NCBI GenBank assembly: GCA_023246995.1 | Contig: JAHFHI010000028.1 | Location: 1 to 9,015, forward strand | DNA length: 9,015 bases | Source: Candidatus Omnitrophota bacterium | Lineage (GTDB): Bacteria; Omnitrophota; Omnitrophia; Omnitrophales; Aquincolibacteriaceae | Direction: 5' to 3' | Part shown: one piece after another, positions 1-6,867 of the stretch | Layout: every line of letters begins with the position of its first letter | Numbering within the stretch: position 1 is the stretch's first letter | Translations under genes and position numbers: made by a program | The notes under the pieces: generated by a model | What the model was told of the DNA's origin: nothing | What the model saw: only the letters and a program-made list of their open reading frames with translations | The model's database searches: none

Positions 1-142
1 GAATCAGGCCTTTTTTATCTTCGCGGACAAGCTTAAGGATATAGGCTTGGAGTTCGGGAATACCGACCGGATGGGTGGAAAGACCGGCCCATGAAAACGC
101 GCCCGGTTGCTTAAAATCAAGTGGAAGAGAGGAACCGTCCAT
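1..142 (-). CDS. Start of an unidentified ORF running off the left edge
   Basis: From the ATG at 142 the minus strand is open for 47 codons plus one base to the window edge. It begins MDGSSLPLDFKQPGAFSWAG and reaches a helical-looking stretch (ELQAYILKLVRE). No signal peptide is visible at this Met, so the product would be cytoplasmic if this is the true start. The ORF is in the same frame as the 1368-residue gene: only that gene's TAG (185-187) and 14 sense codons lie between them. No terminator separates the two, so they share a transcript. I do not recognise the family. The pattern of a short Pro/Gly-rich lead-in followed by an amphipathic helix could begin a catalytic domain, but this is too little sequence to assign a function. 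Confidence 0.6.
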   Translation of the reverse strand, partial: MDGSSLPLDFKQPGAFSWAGLSTHPVGIPELQAYILKLVREDKKGLI

Positions 143-153
143 CGGATAGTCAT

Positions 154-158
154 TCCTT
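154..158 (-). promoter_or_regulatory. Possible Shine-Dalgarno AAGGA for the left-edge ORF
   Basis: AAGGA on the minus strand lies 11 nt before the ATG at 142, the same spacing as the GGAGGT in front of the flippase gene. It is the main support for treating the left-edge ORF as a separate gene rather than as read-through of the 1368-residue protein. Confidence 0.4.
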
Positions 159-184
159 GTAGGGCTAGCCCGCTTGGCTGGTTT

Positions 185-3100
185 CTAGACGATCAAAATA
201 CCGCCAAGATAGAGCTCAAAAGAACCTTGCCCGGCTGCCGTGTTCTGATCGGCTACAAAATTGATTCTCTTGACCTTTTTTACGTCGGGCCCGCCCAGGC
301 CAAGGGAGGCGAGAAGAAACTGATAATAAGACTTTGTCAGATCAATCCCGGTAGCGTAAAAAACGGCCCGTCTTCCGGCCGTATCTTCCACTTCGATTTT
401 GAGGCGCGCGGCACTGCCGGATTTAAGCGCAAAAACAACCCGCCCGAGCGCCGTCAAATCCGCTCCGGCTCCGGAATCCGACGGATTAAAATGAATGGAA
501 ATTCCGGCGTAAGTCCCTCTGGAAAGATCAAAGCCAAGCCGGTATTGCCTTCCGCTCTGAAGTGTCTCCAACGTTTCATCCGCGTTTTCGCTGAAAGACT
601 CCACGCGGGCCGGGGTCGGGAAAACGCTCAAATCCCCGGCGCCCAGCCCTTCTTCGGGCAAAAGATTTTGGGCGGACGGAACATGCAGGAAATCAAGGGC
701 CCGGACATAGAAATCTCCGCTCGTATCCTGGGTCGCGTTTTGGTCCACCACGAGCAAAATCTTGCGCACGGCTTGAAGCGCCGCGATATTGGGAAGCTGG
801 ATCACCACACGTTTGTCCTGAACGCTCGGCTCAAGAGTCTGAATGACCGGCGGGATCAAAAGCCGGTCGGCGCTGTCTTTGAATTCGATTTTAATTTCCT
901 TAGGGCTGTCGGCCGCCGAATAAACTAAAACCAGCTGGTTTGCCTGGGCGTCATAATCCTGATCAAGCACCCAAAACTGGCCGCCGAAACCTCCCTGAAG
1001 CGCGCCGTATTGAAAGCGCGTGCCCGTGAATGTCGCGGGTTGAATCGGAAAATTATTGATGCCGCTTTGGGACGTAAAACGGCTGAAGACCGCAAGGGAC
1101 CGGTCCGGGAATTCAGAAGGAGGCCGGGCGGCTTCGCTTGGGGTACGTTCTATTCCGAGTGAACGGCTCACGCTGTCGTAGAGACGATTGTAATCATGCT
1201 CAAGATCGCGGTTGCGCAAATACTCCTCAAAAGCCTCCGGGCCCTTTCCCTCAAGACCAAGGACCGTGGAGGCCACATCAATCCCAAGCACGCGCCGCGC
1301 GAGCTCGGTATTCGAACGCGCCGCGTCAAAAAGCCCCTCTCCGGCCGAAAGGGCCGGAAGGGATGCCTCAATGGCCTGGAGCCATTCAAGAGCCGCGGCT
1401 TCGTCCACCGAGGCCCCGCTTGCGATTCCGTAAGTCGAAGCCACATCCGTCAAAAATTCGCGGGCATGCGACAGGGAGGATTCCGCCATTTCACGGACTC
1501 CCATAACCCCATAATAGTCTCCCTGGCTCTTTTTGCTCGGACGCTGGCTGGCGGACAAAAAACCGGGAAGCTGATACCGGGCGGAATGATCCGCAAACGT
1601 CACGAAAGCATTTTCCAGATTGTTCCGGAATCCGATAAAATCCCGCTCGTTATTGCGCAAAAGCGGCCAAAACGCCTGAAATGCCCCGCCCTGGTAATAG
1701 GCCAAATTCTCGATGCTCCGCCCGTGAACATCCGTGTATTGGCTCTTGATGGGAAGAAGCTCGGTCCAGATTTCATTGGGCAGCCCCGGATAGCGAACCT
1801 TGAGAAATGCGATGGCTCCCCGGAATTCATTCGCCAGCCGGTCGAGAAACGTATCAAAAACCCCGGCCATGCCGGTCAGGCTTTCACGGATAAATGCCTG
1901 CTGAAGCACCCCCGCCGAAAAGTGAACAAAAGCCTGATACCCCTCGGTTTGAAGATCCAGAAAAGATTCAAGTTTGGAAATGACTTCCTGGGCAAGGAGC
2001 CCTTCAGCTCCCGAGAGCCTGGCCAGCTCCAACGCTCCCGCGGCAACAGCCATGCTTTGCGCAAGATTGGCATTATCGCCCAGGCCGATGGTCGTGGTGA
2101 TGGGATAAACCTCCGGTTCCAGATCAAGCCAGGGAAGGAGTCCGCGCCACCCAAAATCGCGCTGCGCTTTTAAAAGCCCGTCCATGACAAACCCCATTTC
2201 GGCAAGAGCCTGCTCGCGGGTCATGCCGTTTTGCAGGTTTCCGCGCACCACCTCTCCCAAAATCTGCAGATAAAAACCAATCAGCGTGGGCTGGGTAAAT
2301 TTCGCCCCTTCTTCGGGCAACCCGTCAGCTTCCAGGCTGTCATAGGGAAAATGCGTTCGGGGGTCAAGACCCTTGCCGAGAGTAAAAAAAGACAGCCCTT
2401 TTGAGATCAACCGTTCTTTGGTTTCCTCGTAGGCGGCCGGCAGAATCTTTGGGACAAAATGAAGCCCGGGCATTTTGACCTTGATCAGGTCGTGCTTCAG
2501 CGCAAGCCCGAGGCTTTCGTCCTCGACAAAACTGATTGACGCGATGGAATGCCGGTCAAACCTGGCCGGGATATCCGGAAGGCTGAAATCTAAAGTGAAA
2601 TTTCTATAGACCGCTTCAAGGTTTAAAACAAAAACAGCTTTTGTCCCGAAAATATCCGCAATTTCCACCTTGGTTCTTCCCCCTTCGGATCCCCGTACGG
2701 CCAAGATAAAACGCTCGGGAAGCGCAAACGGGGTCCCTCGAAAGTACCGGTCGAAATATCCCGCCGTGGCGGTGACGCGCGCCAAGCTCGCCCCATCCGC
2801 ACGGATATCAAAAACAAAATCAAATTCCGCGGCGTGATACTGCTGAAGGGTCACTTTTCCTTCAGGCCGGCCGGGAATATCGTTTCCGCCGGATGCGAAA
2901 AGCGAAGGAATCCCGCCCAAACTCGTCAGGGTGGTCGTGTCATAAGCCTGGCCGTTTACTTCCACCGGAACCGCGAACTCGCCCCAATCCAAATTAAGTT
3001 TCACATCCGGATAATAGCCTTCGAGAATCAGACTGATGTCGGCGATTTCATGAATATTGATTTCGTCGAACTGATCGAGACTGATTTTCCACCCTTTACC

Positions 3101-4291
3101 CACGCGGCTGATGCCCTGAAGCATCACCGAATCCCGGCGCCCTAAACTGTCCCGGAGTTCGAGGCGTATCTTTTCGAGGCCCGTCCCGGAATTGGCGAGC
3201 CCGATCACGAGCCCGGCAGGAAAAACCGCTTCCAGATTTATGGTTTCTATGGGCAAAGTCGACAAATCGTCATAATGAAGCGTCGCGCCTCCGTAGGAAA
3301 ATGAGTTCAAAAGCCGGAATTCGATTTCGGCATATTGGCCGTCGTTTCGCTCCACCCGGGCGATGCTCTCCTGGGGTTCGAGATCCGGATTTCCCGTGCC
3401 CGCGAAAGTTTCGAGCCCGGGTTTCTTTCCGCCCGAAGTCAACGGAAGTCGGGTGATCGGGGCATTCCCGGGGTCGCTCCAGACTTCAGGCATGTAGTAA
3501 AACTCTCCCCAATCGATATTAAGTTTTTTTCCCACCGCGCGGCCTTCCATCACAAAAGCGATCGCCGTAATCTTGGTTGTATCAATGCTTGAAAAATAGC
3601 TCAAATCCACGCTCCAGCCCATCCCGACATTCGTGATTCCCGTGAGCACCACGGAGGCCCGGTGATCAAAAGCATCCGTCAGTTCGAGGCGCACGCTCCC
3701 AAGGCCTGTTCCGGAATCGCCAAGCCCGAGCACCATAGCCTGCCCAAACACGGCATTGAGATTAAGGCTCTCTTTCGGACCGGTTCCGAAATTGTCATAG
3801 CTGAAGTACGCCCCTCCGTAGGAGGTGGTATTAAACAGTTGAAAGGTCACTTCCGCGTGGCGCGGCGAACTCATGCGGACATCCGCATGGCTGTAGTCCC
3901 GGCTTCCGTCGGGATTGGTTTGGCTCGCAAAACCGTTTAATCTCGTACGCTCCCCCATGCTATCCCTCGGGAGGCGCTTGATGGCGGGGAAACTTCGATC
4001 CGGACCGATCTCGGGAAATGATGCTGCCTGACTGATTTCCAAAACTTCACTGGCTCCCAGGAAGTCCAAGCTTCCTCCCAGAAGCAGCGTTTCCTGCGGC
4101 ACAGAATTTTCAGGGGTCGTCGCGGCCGTAAGAGGAAATTCACTATTTTGCGGCTCTTCGGGGGCAATCGTATAAAAAGATTCGGCCGCAAGCGGTGCAG
4201 CGCCCCGTAAAAAAAAGAACCCCGAGAGGATCAAGGCTATGATTTTTCTTCCGTACCCAGCTTTATTTTGCACGATTATAGAGTACACCAT
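185..4291 (-). CDS. Large exported multidomain protein: beta-sandwich modules around a glycoamylase-like helical core
   Basis: This 1368-residue protein probably binds and perhaps cleaves or modifies a polysaccharide outside the inner membrane. Residues 1-36 look like a signal peptide (RK at 15-16, a hydrophobic run IIALILSGFFFL, small residues before ESF). Two tandem beta-sandwich modules follow (core about 145-270 and 320-445, clearly homologous), then a more divergent third (about 480-615). Each ends in a strand such as LNIDWGEF, as in galactose-binding-like carbohydrate modules. Residues about 622-1055 are alpha-helical. The segments QPTLIGFYLQ (667-676) and GDNANLAQS (738-746) recall the (alpha/alpha)6 glycoamylase-like domains of GH144 and GT84; that match is from memory and only suggestive. 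Two further beta modules follow (about 1085-1203 and 1228-1367), sharing V/A-DQN near their ends. The first Met is the only good start before the signal peptide but lacks a visible Shine-Dalgarno. The CDS is well supported; the activity is uncertain. Confidence 0.9.
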   Translation of the reverse strand: MVYSIIVQNKAGYGRKIIALILSGFFFLRGAAPLAAESFYTIAPEEPQNSEFPLTAATTPENSVPQETLLLGGSLDFLGASEVLEISQAASFPEIGPDRSFPAIKRLPRDSMGERTRLNGFASQTNPDGSRDYSHADVRMSSPRHAEVTFQLFNTTSYGGAYFSYDNFGTGPKESLNLNAVFGQAMVLGLGDSGTGLGSVRLELTDAFDHRASVVLTGITNVGMGWSVDLSYFSSIDTTKITAIAFVMEGRAVGKKLNIDWGEFYYMPEVWSDPGNAPITRLPLTSGGKKPGLETFAGTGNPDLEPQESIARVERNDGQYAEIEFRLLNSFSYGGATLHYDDLSTLPIETINLEAVFPAGLVIGLANSGTGLEKIRLELRDSLGRRDSVMLQGISRVGKGWKISLDQFDEINIHEIADISLILEGYYPDVKLNLDWGEFAVPVEVNGQAYDTTTLTSLGGIPSLFASGGNDIPGRPEGKVTLQQYHAAEFDFVFDIRADGASLARVTATAGYFDRYFRGTPFALPERFILAVRGSEGGRTKVEIADIFGTKAVFVLNLEAVYRNFTLDFSLPDIPARFDRHSIASISFVEDESLGLALKHDLIKVKMPGLHFVPKILPAAYEETKERLISKGLSFFTLGKGLDPRTHFPYDSLEADGLPEEGAKFTQPTLIGFYLQILGEVVRGNLQNGMTREQALAEMGFVMDGLLKAQRDFGWRGLLPWLDLEPEVYPITTTIGLGDNANLAQSMAVAAGALELARLSGAEGLLAQEVISKLESFLDLQTEGYQAFVHFSAGVLQQAFIRESLTGMAGVFDTFLDRLANEFRGAIAFLKVRYPGLPNEIWTELLPIKSQYTDVHGRSIENLAYYQGGAFQAFWPLLRNNERDFIGFRNNLENAFVTFADHSARYQLPGFLSASQRPSKKSQGDYYGVMGVREMAESSLSHAREFLTDVASTYGIASGASVDEAAALEWLQAIEASLPALSAGEGLFDAARSNTELARRVLGIDVASTVLGLEGKGPEAFEEYLRNRDLEHDYNRLYDSVSRSLGIERTPSEAARPPSEFPDRSLAVFSRFTSQSGINNFPIQPATFTGTRFQYGALQGGFGGQFWVLDQDYDAQANQLVLVYSAADSPKEIKIEFKDSADRLLIPPVIQTLEPSVQDKRVVIQLPNIAALQAVRKILLVVDQNATQDTSGDFYVRALDFLHVPSAQNLLPEEGLGAGDLSVFPTPARVESFSENADETLETLQSGRQYRLGFDLSRGTYAGISIHFNPSDSGAGADLTALGRVVFALKSGSAARLKIEVEDTAGRRAVFYATGIDLTKSYYQFLLASLGLGGPDVKKVKRINFVADQNTAAGQGSFELYLGGILIV
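2957..3334 (-). repeat. Beta-sandwich module, copy 2 of tandem duplication
   Basis: This encodes residues 320-445 and is the second copy of the module at 3482-3859. Absence of indels between the copies implies a constrained fold, while roughly half the residues differ, so the duplication is old rather than a recent recombination event. The linker between copies (about 271-319) is rich in Gly, Pro, Thr and Ser. Confidence 0.85.
3482..3859 (-). repeat. Beta-sandwich module, copy 1 of tandem duplication
   Basis: This encodes residues 145-270 of the 1368-residue protein. It aligns without gaps to residues 320-445 encoded at 2957-3334, with about 60 of 126 positions identical by hand count. Shared landmarks are SYGGA, DSGTGL/NSGTGL, RLEL and the closing LDWGEF/IDWGEF. 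The two copies are offset by 175 residues (525 bp). Confidence 0.85.
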
Positions 4292-4292
4292 A

Positions 4293-4320
4293 TTTGATTT
4301 TAAATCAAAATAAATGATTT
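4293..4320. repeat. AT-rich triple half-site (TGATTT/AAATCA) next to the start codon
   Basis: TTTGATTT (4293-4300), one T, then AAATCAAA (4302-4309) forms a perfect inverted repeat. A third arm, TGATTT at 4315-4320, forms a second inverted repeat with AAATCA at 4302-4307. The array ends two bases before the ATG at 4291. The one-base centre makes a hairpin with the full arms unlikely, so a protein-binding site is more plausible than an RNA element. It could equally be an A/T-rich, unstructured leader that helps translation without a Shine-Dalgarno. Confidence 0.4.
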
Positions 4321-4348
4321 AATATCCTATCCCCAATCAGGCAATATT

Positions 4349-4364
4349 ATGTAAGCGCTTACAT
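4349..4364. promoter_or_regulatory. LacI-family-type operator, perfect 16-bp palindrome
   Basis: ATGTAAGCGCTTACAT is a perfect palindrome with a central CG flanked by AAG and CTT. The inner 14 bases satisfy the general LacI/GalR-family operator pattern, including the CcpA cre consensus TGWAARCGYTWNCW. It spans -8 to +8 of the predicted promoter and overlaps the last two bases of the -10 box, a position where a bound repressor would block initiation. LacI-family repressors usually respond to sugars or their phosphates, which suits a gene for a glycan-active exported protein. No regulator gene is in the window, so the cognate protein is unknown. Confidence 0.6.
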
Positions 4365-4391
4365 GATACCTATCACCAACTCAAAAATCAA
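4363..4391 (-). promoter_or_regulatory. Sigma70-like promoter for the 1368-residue protein gene
   Basis: On the minus strand a -35-like TTGATT (4386-4391, four of six consensus bases) and a -10-like TATCAT (4363-4368, five of six) are separated by exactly 17 bp. Transcription would start near 4356, giving an untranslated leader of about 65 nt before the ATG at 4291. The predicted start coincides with the axis of the palindrome at 4349-4364, which makes the assignment more convincing. It implies that the large gene has its own transcription unit after the four-gene operon. Confidence 0.6.
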
Positions 4392-4438
4392 GGGCAAAAT
4401 GGCTCCTGTAATTAAGAGAAGGTCGATGATGAAACTTG

Positions 4439-5779
4439 CTATACCAGAGGCGCCGGCAAGCTCCCGAAAAGCTGGGGTTCTTCAGGGATAAACCGCTTGG
4501 ACTCGAAAATACGCGCCAAAAGCAAAATCACACCCGTGCTAAGAAAATAGGCGAAACAAATGAACGGAAGGCCGTCGACATTTTCCGTCAGGATCCAGCC
4601 GTTGATACCCAAGAAGGAAACGCCGGCCGCGCGCCAGAGAACTCCCTGCGCCCGGGTCTTGAGACATCCGCGCAGAGCCAGCCAGGTTTTAAAAACCGAT
4701 AGCTGAAATAAAATAAAAAATGAGAGACCGATCAGCCCGCTCATGAGCAGGAGCCCGACATAGGTCGCGTGGGAACCGATCGACATCATGGTAAAGCCCT
4801 CGCGTAAGCGCACGCCGATCCCAAGCAGCAAATTTTCTTCGGCGGCGATACTCACGGCGTCGTAATAAAGGTTAAAGCGGCCGACCGTGCTGGCGCTGCG
4901 CGCCTTGAAAATCCAGGAAATGCCCCGAAAAATCATGTCCGAGCCTAAAAAGAAAAGCACCCCCGCGCCCAGAAGAATCCACCATCTTGCGCGCCTTTCG
5001 ATAACCCATACGAGGCCAAACGCTCCCACAAAAGCGCACAGGGCGGTGCGTGAAAATGAGGCGCCGAGACTTATGAAACCCAGCAGAAACATGAGGACGT
5101 CTCCGAAACCCGGGGCTCGACGTCTAAACCCGGAGCGGGCCATGGCAAACGGAAGAATCATGAGCATGAATCCCCCGGTGGCCGTCACGACCGAACTGTA
5201 GATGCAGAGCCGCGGCACATCCTCCACAAACCAATCCACGGCATTGGTTCTCAAAATAACCAGCATATTAAAAAAAGGATAACTGGCCAGGGACGGCAAA
5301 AGCGTCGCGCTCAAAGATGGGACTTCAAGGCCGCGCCTGCCGGAAAACCATAGTTTAAGAAAAAAAATCGCGATCAGGCCCGTGATCCACGTGAGGGCCG
5401 CGCAGGAATCAAGCAGCCCTCTAAAAAAACGCCCGGGTTTCGCATGATAAATAACCAGGATGAGGACAAAACCCATCAGGAAAAGAATATAATTATTGAC
5501 CGAGGCCATGACCCGCTGCGCGGGCTGGCTCGGGGCATTGATTAAAAGCGAAGCCGCATAGGTGACGAGGAAAAGCCCCAGCCAAAGGGCCGGCTTAGGA
5601 ACGGCCAGCGGCTCGCCTTCGCGTATCTTGGCGATGAGCAGTTTTGAGAAGCACAGAAAGACAACGGCCTGGTAAATAAAAAAATTGAAGCCCAGGATCC
5701 ACCATACGGGGGTCGCCAAAAGGGTTAAGAGCAGATCCTCTTCGAATCGCGTTGAAAGAAACGGGAGGGTCAATTTCAT
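4439..5779 (-). CDS. O-antigen ligase / Wzy-type polymerase family membrane protein
   Basis: This 446-residue polytopic inner-membrane protein has about 11-12 predicted helices. It fits the Wzy_C (O-antigen ligase, WaaL/RfaL-like) family. Residues 241-244 (SFSR) match the family's S-x-SR motif in the middle of the membrane region. The main periplasmic loop lies around residues 285-340. It contains Arg301 in TVGRFNLYYDA, the LLLGIGV segment and GSHATYVG (His337), followed by a helix with SGLIGL. This is the usual Arg/His arrangement of WaaL-type enzymes, which transfer a polyprenyl-linked glycan to an acceptor. Ligase and Wzy polymerase cannot be separated by sequence alone, and members of this family also glycosylate proteins. 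It is the last gene of the overlapping operon: its ATG overlaps the glycosyltransferase stop (ATGA), has no clear Shine-Dalgarno, and so probably depends on coupling. No hairpin terminator is visible after its stop. Confidence 0.88.
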   Translation of the reverse strand: MKLTLPFLSTRFEEDLLLTLLATPVWWILGFNFFIYQAVVFLCFSKLLIAKIREGEPLAVPKPALWLGLFLVTYAASLLINAPSQPAQRVMASVNNYILFLMGFVLILVIYHAKPGRFFRGLLDSCAALTWITGLIAIFFLKLWFSGRRGLEVPSLSATLLPSLASYPFFNMLVILRTNAVDWFVEDVPRLCIYSSVVTATGGFMLMILPFAMARSGFRRRAPGFGDVLMFLLGFISLGASFSRTALCAFVGAFGLVWVIERRARWWILLGAGVLFFLGSDMIFRGISWIFKARSASTVGRFNLYYDAVSIAAEENLLLGIGVRLREGFTMMSIGSHATYVGLLLMSGLIGLSFFILFQLSVFKTWLALRGCLKTRAQGVLWRAAGVSFLGINGWILTENVDGLPFICFAYFLSTGVILLLARIFESKRFIPEEPQLFGSLPAPLV

Positions 5780-6867
5780 GAGGGATTTTTTTTTAAAAGC
5801 ATCTCCCGGTATAACTTCCGGTAACCTTCGATCATCCGCTCAAAAGAAAATTCCCGGGCCCACCACTGGGCCGCGGCCCGCCCCATGGCCCGAAGGCCCT
5901 GGGCATCCCTGACGCACCGCTCAAGCCCCAGCGCCAGCGCATTTTCATCCGCCGGCGGGACAAGAAAACCCGTCACCCCGATTTGCACCGACTCCCGGGT
6001 CCCCGGAATGTCGGTCGCCAAAACAGGCCGCTCCTGGCTGTAAGCCTCAAGCACGGAAAGCGGCAGTCCTTCCCAAAGGCTCGGGAGGACAAAAAAATCG
6101 CAGAGCGCCAGATATTCCGGGACTTCGGGGACATGCCCCAAAAAGACCAGGTTTTCATGAACCCCAGCTTCTCCGGCCATGCGCATGAGGCTCGGCCGGA
6201 GGCTCCCCTCTCCGGCCAGAAACATTTTGAGCCTCCTGCGAATTTCGGGGTTCATGACTTTGAGCGCCCCAATCAGGTAGCGATGCCCCTTTTGCTCTTC
6301 AAGACGTCCCGTGCATAAAGCAAAGACTTCACCGCCGCTGCGCGGATAGCGGGCCCGCAAGCCTTCAAGCTTGGCCGCCGAGACATCCCGTTTTTTAACG
6401 GCGTTGGGGATGGTCACCACACGATCCGGCCGAACCCCGTAATGAGCGATCAGATTTTGCCTCACGGTCTCATGGCATGCCGTGACCCGATGGCCGTAGC
6501 GGAAAAAAAGACGCCGGTCGCGGCGCAGGACCTGTTCGGTATAAATAATCGGCGCGTGGTTTGAGAAAAAAAGGTCCAGCAAAAAGGCGCTGTACCGGTG
6601 AAAAGAGTGCTGAATATCAGGCCGAAAAGCATGCAGGATTGACCGATAGCCTTCTAAAATCTTCCAGGTCTTCGCCTTCGTTCGGGGAAGCTCGACGACC
6701 CGCACCCCAGCCTGCCGGAGCCGGTCGCTTAAATCTCCGGGATTCACCGCGCAGAGAGCCACATCCCCGGAATGGCTCTGAATCGACGCCGCTAAATCAA
6801 GGAGCACCTGCTCGGCCCCGCCCATCCCGAAACTGGAATCATAGAAAGTGGAAAAGAAAATTTTCAT
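5776..6867 (-). CDS. GT4-family (GT-B fold) glycosyltransferase
   Basis: This 363-residue cytoplasmic or membrane-peripheral glycosyltransferase has a normal length for family GT4. The N-terminal Rossmann domain carries the GGAEQVL motif at residues 16-22, typical of GT4 acceptor-side loops. The C-terminal domain shows GRLEEQKG (187-194), FLAGEG (216-221) and the retaining E-x7-E motif within WEGLPLSVLEA (Glu266 and Glu274), which binds the nucleotide-sugar donor. It probably adds one sugar to a lipid-linked glycan that the adjacent flippase exports; donor and linkage cannot be told from sequence. Its ATG overlaps the flippase stop by 4 bp with only a weak AGG in front, and its TGA overlaps the next ATG by 4 bp, so translation is coupled on both sides. 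The 3' end is unusual: nine consecutive A residues (5786-5794) lie just before the stop, placed so that a -1 shift would continue into the downstream ligase frame. Confidence 0.93.
   Translation of the reverse strand: MKIFFSTFYDSSFGMGGAEQVLLDLAASIQSHSGDVALCAVNPGDLSDRLRQAGVRVVELPRTKAKTWKILEGYRSILHAFRPDIQHSFHRYSAFLLDLFFSNHAPIIYTEQVLRRDRRLFFRYGHRVTACHETVRQNLIAHYGVRPDRVVTIPNAVKKRDVSAAKLEGLRARYPRSGGEVFALCTGRLEEQKGHRYLIGALKVMNPEIRRRLKMFLAGEGSLRPSLMRMAGEAGVHENLVFLGHVPEVPEYLALCDFFVLPSLWEGLPLSVLEAYSQERPVLATDIPGTRESVQIGVTGFLVPPADENALALGLERCVRDAQGLRAMGRAAAQWWAREFSFERMIEGYRKLYREMLLKKNPS

Noticed and set aside
107..928. Plus-strand open frame of 273 codons at the left end
   Set aside because: It is antisense to the last beta modules and the left-edge ORF, has low-complexity basic composition and no recognisable domain or ribosome site. 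The minus-strand frames have consistent module structure instead.
1196..2173. Plus-strand open frame of 325 codons
   Set aside because: It lies wholly antisense to the helical core of the 1368-residue gene. Its translation is rich in Arg, Lys, Gly and Pro without domain motifs, as expected of a shadow frame opposite GC-rich coding DNA.
4392..4438. Possible terminator after the ligase gene
   Set aside because: I looked for a stem followed by T residues on the minus strand and found none. The only strong dyads in the gap belong to the promoter region, so read-through from the operon into the large gene remains possible.
5868..5879. Perfect palindrome GGGCCGCGGCCC
   Set aside because: It sits inside the glycosyltransferase coding region over Ala/Gln codons. 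GC-rich third positions explain it and there is no following T-run.
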